Under the pieces are notes generated by a model. The model saw nothing but the letters and a program-made list of their open reading frames with translations. It had not been told where the DNA came from and did no database searches. From DATEDA01 sp963827595 (lineage in GTDB: Bacteria; Pseudomonadota; Gammaproteobacteria; Burkholderiales; SG8-39), in assembly GCA_963827595.1 (NCBI GenBank), contig CAWHBT010000017.1:18102-82101 (forward strand): DNA of 64,000 nt. Reading direction: 5' to 3'. Position numbers and translations under genes: made by a program. How positions within the stretch are numbered: the stretch's first letter is position 1; the number at the start of each line of letters is the position of its first letter. Below, piece by piece: positions 57,511-64,000 of this stretch.

Positions 57511-58068
57511 TCAGGAGGCTGATCGCGGCGGGGACGGCGGCGCCTGCGGCTCGAAGTCTGCCTCGATGGAGCGAAGAACCCTCTCCTTTGTCTCAGCGCT
57601 GACCGGCGTCACCTTGAGGAGCGTGAGCAGCTTCCGCTTGTCGAGGAGGCCACGCCGGGCAAGCTCCCGCGTGAAGTCGATGTCCTTCTCGCGCCTGGCG
57701 ACATACTTCGAGATCGCCAGATCATGCGGATCGAGGCACAAACCGCGAACCTTCCCCGTATCGCCGGGGGGGAGATCGACCAGCCGCCCCTTCCAGCCCT
57801 TGGGCAGCACGGCGGTCGACTCATCGACCGGGTCGGCGTAATAACCGAACTGCTCGTGGAAAGGGGAGTCGACCCCGATCGCGTTCAACCACTCGGTTCT
57901 CTCCTGCTGGTCTTGCGCGATGAGATCGACCTCGATCGAGCGCACGATCTCGTCCGGAAGATCGGGATACTTCCCGTGCAGCGCCTGGCTTCCAATGATG
58001 ATGAACTCCTCCGCGCCGGTAATCGCTCCGGCCGCTCGCAGCACGTGGTCAAGCTGCTGCTTTTTCAC
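57511..58068 (-). CDS. Nucleotidyltransferase-like protein, probable toxin of a TA pair
   Basis: A 185-aa protein starting at GTG 58068 (VKKQQLDHVLRAAGAITGAE). The block EEFIIIGSQALHGKYPDLPD resembles a nucleotidyltransferase GS signature with a downstream acidic motif (RSIEVDLIAQ). This resembles DUF6036-type proteins paired with AbrB-like genes. It overlaps the preceding AbrB-type gene by 20 bases, the order and coupling of an antitoxin followed by toxin. Enzyme activity and toxicity are inference. Located between rfbD and its relic. Confidence 0.65.
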   Translation of the reverse strand: MKKQQLDHVLRAAGAITGAEEFIIIGSQALHGKYPDLPDEIVRSIEVDLIAQDQQERTEWLNAIGVDSPFHEQFGYYADPVDESTAVLPKGWKGRLVDLPPGDTGKVRGLCLDPHDLAISKYVARREKDIDFTRELARRGLLDKRKLLTLLKVTPVSAETKERVLRSIEADFEPQAPPSPPRSAS

Positions 58069-58489
58069 GCAGATTCTCGAGGACGTCCTTCGAGAGCATG
58101 CCCACGTAGGGCATCGACTGGCGCAGCCTGTTGGCCTGATCCGTCTTCCCGAGCATTGCAGCATAGAGGCGAGCATCGTCGCCGCTGCTGACGATCTCGA
58201 GCCATTCGTCGTAAGCACTGCACCAGACTCCCGCTTCCCTCCAGCGCTTGAGGTTCTCACGCGACTTGCTCCGGACCTCCTCGGGCCGGAAGCGCGAGAT
58301 GACCTCTGCCGAAATGGCTCTCTTCAGATCATCGAGCCGCACGTGGCCCGATCGCTGCCGCGGGCGGGGTCCGATGCCGCCAGCGGTCAACTCGAGCGAA
58401 TCCCCTTCTCGAATGCCCCAATCTTTCAACGCCTTTCTGGGCACGATCACGCCAAGTGAATTGCCGATGCGGCGAACGGTGAGCTTCAT
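58049..58489 (-). CDS. AbrB/MazE-type DNA-binding protein, probable antitoxin
   Basis: A 146-aa product. The N-terminal ~40 residues are an AbrB/SpoVT fold (MKLTVRRIGNSLGVIVPRKA, LKDWGIREGDSLELT). The rest is a helical region (RPEEVRSKSRENLKRWREAG, DDARLYAAMLGKTDQANRLR) that could neutralise the partner. Precedes the nucleotidyltransferase gene with a 20-base overlap. A TA role is inferred from architecture. Upstream, an ATAACATCGTTATAA-like inverted repeat near 58508-58525 may be its operator. Confidence 0.7.
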   Translation of the reverse strand: MKLTVRRIGNSLGVIVPRKALKDWGIREGDSLELTAGGIGPRPRQRSGHVRLDDLKRAISAEVISRFRPEEVRSKSRENLKRWREAGVWCSAYDEWLEIVSSGDDARLYAAMLGKTDQANRLRQSMPYVGMLSKDVLENLREKAAA

Positions 58490-58584
58490 CGATGGCCTCG
58501 GCCAGAATTATAACGATGTTATAACCCTGCGGTCGAGCGCCGAGCCCGCGATGCCCGCGCGGCCGATCCAGAGCCTGTCCCGGC

Positions 58585-58724
58585 ACAAGGCCGAAAGCGA
58601 GCCCGAGCAGGCGTCCGCGATCAATGGGACGGCGCCGCGCGTCCTGGCCGAGGAAGCAAGGAGGCTCGGCGCGATCCTGGTGCCCTGGGACGAGGCGCTC
58701 GACGGCGCCATGGCCGAGCTGTAG
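58585..58724 (+). pseudogene. Internally deleted rfbD relic
   Basis: Bases 58585-58683 match rfbD 56801-56899 almost exactly (acaaggccga...), then jump to sequence matching rfbD 57443-57480 (cctgggacga... gagctg). The product would be HKAESEPEQASAINGTAPRV joined to PWDEALDGAMAEL, in frame across the deletion, ending in TAG. It lacks the promoter-side start and catalytic core, so it is non-functional. It marks a duplication linked to the TA pair. Confidence 0.8.
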
Positions 58725-58738
58725 CTCGCCGAGGGGCC

Positions 58739-59944
58739 TCAGCGGAGCCCGGGGGGCAGGAGCGCGCCGAATGTCTTCGCAGCGCTCGGATGGGCGCGCA
58801 GATACGCTGCGCGCTGCTCCTCGAACCAGGCCCGCCGCGCTGCGAGCGTTTCCGTGGTTACCCGGTAGCCTAGCCCGTCGAACCCGCTCGCGGTGATCGG
58901 GACGGCACCGAAGATCCAGTCGAGCATTGCGTTCCCGAGCTCGTAGTTGAAATGCTCGGGGTCCTGCCAGTAGGTCATCAGGCCGCTCGCAACGGCTTCG
59001 GTGGTATAGGCGCTGTAGCCTTGGAAGTCCCAGAGCTCGATCGAAGCCGGCGGCGCCGGAGGGTGAGTCTCGAGACGTTGCGCGATCTGCCACAACGCCT
59101 GCCATCGCGCTTCGGCCCGTCCGCAGAGGTAGTCGGTCTCGACGCGCAAGGCGTGCTGCGGATAGACCACGAGTTTGAGCGTGACGTCGCGACCCGAGAT
59201 GGCGGTCACGATGCGATCCAAGCCGTCCAAGTCGATCGGCCCGCCAGCGGACGGGGCAGACCAGGCCAGTGTCGCACGGGAACGCTCCAGGTTCTCTTTC
59301 CGGCACGCCGGGTTGCCGGGGAGTTGAGCACCGAAATACTGGCGGAAGCGCCGCTCCACGCCGGGGTCGAATCGCGTGTAGAAGTACAAGCCCTCGCGCG
59401 TGTGGCTTGGCCGCGGCTCGGTCCGCTGTCGGGTCACGGTCTGGACCGACGCCCCGAGCGCGGGCGCGGACAGAAGCATCGCCGCCCATGGCACCTCCTT
59501 CATCCCGGCGAGCTCCGCGGTGCAATCGAAGGCCGGGAGCGCGCCGGCATGGATGCCGAGCACGATGCGCCTTGCCTTGGTCGTTGACAGCACGAACTCG
59601 AGCGCGCAGAAATTCAGCTGCCAGGGCGCCCCCGCCAGCGCAAAGTTGAAGCTTCTCGCGCGTCCGCCATCGGTCAGCCGGGGATGCAGCGGGTCGAAGC
59701 CGACCTCCGCGAAGGAGCTGCCGAGGATCACCGCTTCGGGCTGCTCGCGCACCAGGAGCGCCGGTTTCACGTTGCGCTCGAAGCGGCGGAAGCTCGACTT
59801 CACCGCGTTGAAGCCCGCAATCTCCACGTCGCGAAAGTACCAGAACGGATCGACGACCCGATTGAAAGCAGCCATCAGCAGCATCAGCGCGATCGTGGTC
59901 CCGAGCAGCCAGATCACGTAGCGGCGATAGACGGCGTCGGGCAT
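58739..59944 (-). CDS. Membrane-anchored protein, partner of MBOAT acyltransferase
   Basis: A 401-aa protein with one N-terminal span (YRRYVIWLLGTTIALMLLMA) and a large extracytoplasmic domain. The block EAVILGSSFAEVGFDPLHPR resembles the GDS/SGNH-like start seen in AlgJ/AlgX-type polysaccharide acetylation partners. It starts one base after the MBOAT stop on the same strand, so the two probably act together on a surface glycan. Family assignment is tentative. Confidence 0.6.
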   Translation of the reverse strand: MPDAVYRRYVIWLLGTTIALMLLMAAFNRVVDPFWYFRDVEIAGFNAVKSSFRRFERNVKPALLVREQPEAVILGSSFAEVGFDPLHPRLTDGGRARSFNFALAGAPWQLNFCALEFVLSTTKARRIVLGIHAGALPAFDCTAELAGMKEVPWAAMLLSAPALGASVQTVTRQRTEPRPSHTREGLYFYTRFDPGVERRFRQYFGAQLPGNPACRKENLERSRATLAWSAPSAGGPIDLDGLDRIVTAISGRDVTLKLVVYPQHALRVETDYLCGRAEARWQALWQIAQRLETHPPAPPASIELWDFQGYSAYTTEAVASGLMTYWQDPEHFNYELGNAMLDWIFGAVPITASGFDGLGYRVTTETLAARRAWFEEQRAAYLRAHPSAAKTFGALLPPGLR

Positions 59945-59945
59945 G

Positions 59946-61505
59946 TCAGAACTGGAAGTAGATGAACTCGCTGAACCCGGTCGACATATAGAGCAGGGCC
60001 AATACCGCCACCACGACTCCGAACGCGGTCCATGCCGGCGTCGGCTCCCAGCGGAGCCGGCTCGGGCGCGCCGCCGGATCGCGTCGGTAGTCGAGCGCGG
60101 GAGCGAAGCGCCCCATGAGCTCCTGCGTGTTGGGCAGCAGCCAGGCGATCGCCAGCCCAACGGCAATCCAGTTGAGCACCGGCCCACCCGCAAAGGTCGC
60201 CGTATCCACGAAGCGCACGCCGTGCCCGGACAGCCAGTCCCTGACGTGCCCCCATTTGCTGAACCAGTTGAACGGCAGCTCGACGCCGTTCATGCCGGCC
60301 ATCCCTCCGAGCACCGCGAGCGCGCCGTCGAGGGAGGTCGCGCGGAAGAACACCCACGCCACGACCACGGCGAGAAACGTCAACGCCGCCGCTGCCATCC
60401 GCCCGGTTCGGCTCCTGCCGGTCCATCCGAAGCGGCGTCGAACCGCGTGCCAGCCATGGTTGATCATCAGGTATGCGCCGTGGAGCCCGCCCCACACCAC
60501 GAAGGTCCAGCTCGCTCCGTGCCACAAGCCGCCAAGGAGCATCGTCACCATCAGGTTCAGATAGCGGCGCGGCGCACCCTTGCGGTTCCCGCCCAGCGGA
60601 ATGTAGAGGTAGTCGCGCAGAAACCGGGAAAGGGTCATGTGCCAGCGGCGCCAGAACTCGATGATGTTCCCGGCCTTGTAGGGCGAGGCGAAGTTGAGCG
60701 GAAAGGTCACGCCGAAAATCCGCGCCAGCCCGATCGCCATGTCGGAATAGCCGGAGAAGTCGAAATAGAGCTGCACCGTATAGGCGAGCGCGCCGGTCCA
60801 GGCATCGAACAGTGCAAGGGGCGTTCCGGCAGCGGCCGCGTCGAAGACGCTGCGCGCGTGCGGGGCGACCCGGTCCGCGAGCACCGTCTTCTTGAAGAGC
60901 CCGATGAAGAAGATGGTGCCGCCGACGGCGAGGTTCTCCCAGCTCATCCGGTAGGTCTCGCGCCGAGCGAACTGGGGCATCATCTCGGCGTGGTGGAGAA
61001 TCGGGCCGGCGATGAGGTGCGGGAAGTAGCTGACGAAGAGCGCGTAGTGGACGAGGTTGTACTCCTTCACCTTTCCCTGCGCGGCGTCGGCCAGGAACGC
61101 GATCTGGGTGAACGTAAAGAAGGAGATGCCGAGCGGCAGAATGATTTCGCCGATGACCCAGTCCGTGCCGAACCCGGCGTTGACGTTCGCCACCAGGAAA
61201 TTCGCGTACTTGTAGTACCCGAGCAACACCAGGTTCACGGCAACGCCGAGTGCGAGGGTGACCTTCGCAGCCCGTGCTTGCCCTCTCACTACGGCGCGCT
61301 GGATGAGCGCGCCGACGCCGAAGTTGAAGAGGATCGAGAGCGCGAGCAGGAGAACGAAGCGCGGGCTCCACCAGCCGTAGAAGAAGAACGAGGCCGCCGT
61401 GAGCCACGCGGCGGCGACCCTGTGGTGCCAGCGTGCGAGAGCGAAGAAGCCGAAGAACGTGACCGGCAGGAAGACGAGCAGGAACTCGTAGGAGTTGAAG
61501 AGCAT
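59946..61505 (-). CDS. MBOAT-family O-acyltransferase (AlgI-like)
   Basis: A 519-aa polytopic membrane protein. It starts MLFNSYEFLLVFLPVTFFGF and has the MBOAT motifs ILPLGISFFTFTQIAFLADA, FPHLIAGPILHH, YFDFSGYSDMAIGLARIFGV, FWRRWHMTLSRFLRDYLYIP (His289) and LLGGLWHGASWTFVVWGGLH (His329, the conserved catalytic His). These import acyl groups to O-acylate polysaccharides. Complete. Part of the surface-polysaccharide locus. Confidence 0.93.
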   Translation of the reverse strand: MLFNSYEFLLVFLPVTFFGFFALARWHHRVAAAWLTAASFFFYGWWSPRFVLLLALSILFNFGVGALIQRAVVRGQARAAKVTLALGVAVNLVLLGYYKYANFLVANVNAGFGTDWVIGEIILPLGISFFTFTQIAFLADAAQGKVKEYNLVHYALFVSYFPHLIAGPILHHAEMMPQFARRETYRMSWENLAVGGTIFFIGLFKKTVLADRVAPHARSVFDAAAAGTPLALFDAWTGALAYTVQLYFDFSGYSDMAIGLARIFGVTFPLNFASPYKAGNIIEFWRRWHMTLSRFLRDYLYIPLGGNRKGAPRRYLNLMVTMLLGGLWHGASWTFVVWGGLHGAYLMINHGWHAVRRRFGWTGRSRTGRMAAAALTFLAVVVAWVFFRATSLDGALAVLGGMAGMNGVELPFNWFSKWGHVRDWLSGHGVRFVDTATFAGGPVLNWIAVGLAIAWLLPNTQELMGRFAPALDYRRDPAARPSRLRWEPTPAWTAFGVVVAVLALLYMSTGFSEFIYFQF

Positions 61506-61623
61506 CGAAGAGCGGCCGTCCTCGCGCTACCGAGTCTCGATCTCGGACGGTGCGTCGCTGGGTCCTGCCGAACCGCTGATTAGGCGCCGTTCACCGTGGA
61601 TGCGAGGGATGGTGACTGGCTGC

Positions 61624-62732
61624 TCATGCTCGCGAGCCTTGCGCACGCACTGCCTGGGCGATCCGGGTCTGCGTCCCCTCGTCGAGATAGGGATGCATCG
61701 GCAGGCTCAGCACTCCGCGCGCGAGCGCCTCCGACACGGGATAGGCCTCGCCCTCGAAGAGCGCCGCGTACGCGGGCTGCTGATGCAGCGCAACCGGATA
61801 GTGCACGGCAGTAGGGATCCCCTCGCGCCCGAGCGCTTTCGCAAGCGCATCCCGATCCTCGCAGACGATCGTGTACTGGGCGTAGACGCTCGTCCGGTCG
61901 GGCCGCACCTTGACTGTCCGGACGGCAGGCTCGAGGCCGGCGAGCAGCTCGTCATAGCGCCGTCCGATCGACAAGCGCCGCTCGATCTCCCAGTCGAACC
62001 GCTCCAGCTTCGCGAGCAGCACGGCGCATTGAATCGTGTCCATCCGGCCGTTAATGCCGAGCCGCGTATGGTGGTAGCGGCGTTCCTGGCCGTGATGCCG
62101 GATCTCGCGCATCGCCGTCGCGAGCGCATCGTCGTCGGTGAACAGTCGCGCCGCCCTCGCCGTAGCAGCCGAGCGGCTTGCTCGGGAAGAAGCTGGTCGC
62201 AGCCGATCGTGGAGAGCGCGCAGCTCTGGCGCCCCTTGTAGCGTCGCGCCGAAGCTCTGCGCCGCGTCCTCGATCACCGGGATGCCGTGCTTTGCCGCGA
62301 TCGCATTGATCTCGTCCATGTCCGCGGGCTGGCCGTAGAGCGAGACCGGCATGATCGCGCGGGTGCGCGGCGTGATCGCGTCGGCGATGCGGCGCAGCGT
62401 CGATGTTGCACGTGTCGGGCTCGACGTCGACGAGCACCGGCTTCCCGCCGAGCAGCACGATCATCTCCGCCGTCGCGACGAACGTGAACGGGCACGTGAT
62501 CACCTCGTCGCCCGGCTTCAGCCCGATCGCCATCAGCGCGATCTGGAGCGCGTCGGTCCCGCTGCCGCAGGTGACGCAGTGCTTGGCCCCCGACATGCCG
62601 CGCCAGCCGCTCCTCGAGCTCGGCGACTTCCGGGCCGAGGATGAACTGGCCGTGGTCGAGGACCTTTTGGATGCGGGCGTTGATCGGGTCGCGGAGCTCG
62701 CGGTATTGGGTCTTGAGGTCGATGAAGTCCAT
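61624..62732 (-). CDS. DegT/DnrJ/EryC1-type sugar aminotransferase, frame disrupted at five sites
   Basis: PLP aminotransferase of nucleotide-sugar synthesis. Pieces in order: MDFIDLKTQYRELRDPINAR (start), AKHCVTCGSGTDALQIALMA, PGDEVITCPFTFVATAEMIV, RRIADAITPRTRAIMPVSLY, then TSFFPSKPLGCYGEGGA (the PLP lysine in PSKPLG), and LFTDDDALATAMREIRHHGQ to the end. One extra base is needed at each of ~62589, ~62397, ~62234, ~62198 and ~62145 (1109 bases, 3n+2, equals 368 codons plus five). The protein otherwise looks complete. Confidence 0.85.
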
Positions 62733-62870
62733 GGCTGATCCGTGGGTGGAAAGCCGGCGGGAAGCTCGGCCGGTCGCTCATAGCCCGCAGTCTATAAGAG
62801 CCTAGCGCGCACCGAGACTCGGATTCCGCGATTGCCCCAATCAAGTCGTATTGCGAGTTCGAAGGAGAAC

Positions 62871-63793
62871 CTAGCACGCGAAGCGTGAAGGCTTTCGAAA
62901 CACCACGGTATACGCACTGCCCACGCCTTCACGGCTCTCGATCGGCGATACAAGCCGGCTGATCTTGCGCCCAGCGAAGCGTAGCGCACGCTTGAGGAAC
63001 GGCGAAGAGGAAAGATGGGGGAGCGAGAATACCCAACCGAATTCGTTCCAGCGGAGGCTGCCATGGTCGGTTGTGGTGCACATCAACTGTTCGAGCCCCG
63101 CTGCCTCAGCCCGTCTCCGCAGTACTCCAGGAGGCACCAAATGCAGATGGCGAGGGGCGTCCACATGCGCCCAGAGCCGGCCGAGCATGCGGAACTGAAA
63201 AGCGTGCGGGTTTGGCAGGGCCAGGACAAGGATCCCGCGCGGGCCAGTCGACGCGCAGCCGCGTCAAGCAAACGCCACGGGTCGCGCAGGTGCTCCAGGA
63301 CATGCCATGCGACGATGACGTTGGGCTCGGTGGCTTCGTCGAGCGCGACCGCTTCGTCGCTGCTACAGATCGCACGTACACCGATTCGCGATGCAAGGAA
63401 GCCGCAGCACGCCGGATCCATTTCGATCGCCTCGACTGAAAAGCCGGCACATTTGGCCAGCAGACAGAACGCGCCCAGGACGGGCCGATTTCCAGGAGCG
63501 GCCTGAAGACGCGAACTGGCGCACCAAGTCGATCTGTACTGCTCGTGTGCACCCCCGCCTCGATCGCGTCCGGCGTTGACGGCAAGAGGTGGTAGGCCGC
63601 GACGTAGAACGGGCCGAGGTCCTGCGGTACGTTGACGAGGAAGCGAGACCGCAGTCGACGCAGCGCGAATACCGGTAACGCTCCGCGGAGACGCCGGTGT
63701 AGTCGCGCGCCTCCAGGAACAGCCGCATCTCGCCGCCGCAAGCACTGCAACGAATTTCCGCCGATCGGCGACTGGCGGCTCCGGCCTAGACAT
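62871..63793 (-). pseudogene. SAM-dependent methyltransferase with N-terminal zinc ribbon, multiply frame-disrupted
   Basis: Blocks lie in several frames: the start region MSRPEPP, the zinc ribbon IRCSACGGEMRLFLEARDYT and YSRCVDCGL, then FLVNVPQDLGPFYVAAYHLL, ICSSDEAVALDEATEPNVIV, AWHVLEHLRDPWRLLDAAAR (the methyltransferase H/LEH motif), and the C-terminus HVDAPRHLHLVPPGVLRRRA to SRFAC. The order is that of class I methyltransferases acting in sugar or O-antigen synthesis. At least four frame changes are needed; they may be sequence errors or real decay. Start uncertain. Confidence 0.6.
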
Positions 63794-63919
63794 TCCGGAG
63801 TCCCACCCAGGTCGCGCGAACGCGCCCCACGCGTAGTGGGAGAGCTGGGCGCCGAAAGACGAGAGACCGTTTTGCCTGCGGACCAGATGGACGATCGGAG
63901 TCCAACACTTCACGCGGTC

Positions 63920-64000
63920 TCAGATACTTCCCACCAGGTCGTCCGTCAGCGCCTCGGCCAGGCGAAGAGCGATGCCGAGCGCGCGCGCTCTCGGTTTTGG
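63920..64000 (-). CDS. C-terminal end of a gene entering from beyond the window
   Basis: A frame enters at the right edge and runs 26 codons to TGA at 63920 (ALGIALRLAEALTDDLVGSI). No domain can be read from so few residues. It would be the upstream neighbour of the methyltransferase, on the same strand. Confidence 0.35.
   Translation of the reverse strand, partial: PKPRARALGIALRLAEALTDDLVGSI

Noticed and set aside
58329..59525. A 398-codon minus-strand frame beside the TA pair.
   Set aside because: Shadow of the AlgJ-like gene and its surroundings; no family motifs, and it overlaps the AbrB gene in another frame.

Overview
The window is high-GC, gene-dense chromosomal DNA from a Gram-negative bacterium, most likely a betaproteobacterium. 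The grounds are an N-terminal lipoyl domain on the pyruvate dehydrogenase E3 subunit, the order pcm - rhodanese - tolC opposite waaA-waaC, a TAXI-type solute receptor, ntrBC near glnA, DUF4124 proteins, and outer-membrane and LPS genes. No rRNA, CRISPR array, transposase or intact tRNA is visible.

Layout. 1-15.5 kb is core metabolism: an edge-truncated ankyrin protein, argA, yggX facing phoU, rpiA, an OmpV-like barrel, the aceE-aceF-lpdA operon, folD, a cysteine hydrolase, prlC and a DUF4124-glutaredoxin-like protein. 15.5-17.8 kb is an accessory patch with a degenerate tRNA-like sequence and small unknown ORFs. 17.8-22 kb has a TAXI receptor, a zinc-ribbon membrane protein, exonuclease III and two unknown membrane proteins. 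22-29 kb carries malate synthase and the nitrogen block (ntrB-ntrC, and glnA with a sigma-54 promoter and two NtrC sites). 29-36.9 kb has a gamma-glutamyltransferase, an alcohol dehydrogenase, uppP, a ceramidase-like protein, yceH, and thiC behind a TPP riboswitch.

36.9-41.9 kb looks like an uncharacterised catabolic cluster: an arylmalonate decarboxylase/maleate isomerase relative lacking both catalytic cysteines, a two-subunit TPP-dependent decarboxylase whose subunit genes are separated by an outer-membrane barrel gene bracketed by copies of the alpha/beta junction, a ROK sugar kinase and an FAD-dependent oxidoreductase. 41.9-48.2 kb is a TetR-controlled RND efflux operon whose promoter carries two nearly identical operators. 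48.3-53.5 kb is pcm-rhodanese-tolC facing waaA-waaC. 53.5-64 kb is a polysaccharide locus: rfbB, rfbA, an unknown lipoprotein, rfbC, rfbD, then an AbrB/nucleotidyltransferase pair that looks like a toxin-antitoxin module, an internally deleted rfbD relic, an MBOAT acyltransferase with a partner, a DegT aminotransferase, a SAM methyltransferase and a fragment at the edge.

Caution: between about 29.9 and 63.8 kb at least nine conserved genes (ggt, uppP, yceH, the TPP beta subunit, MFP, RND, pcm, waaA, degT) and the methyltransferase carry single-base frame disruptions, mostly one extra base. Several are normally essential or highly conserved, so assembly indels are likelier than real gene decay. 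Coordinates for those genes span the reconstructed reading frames.
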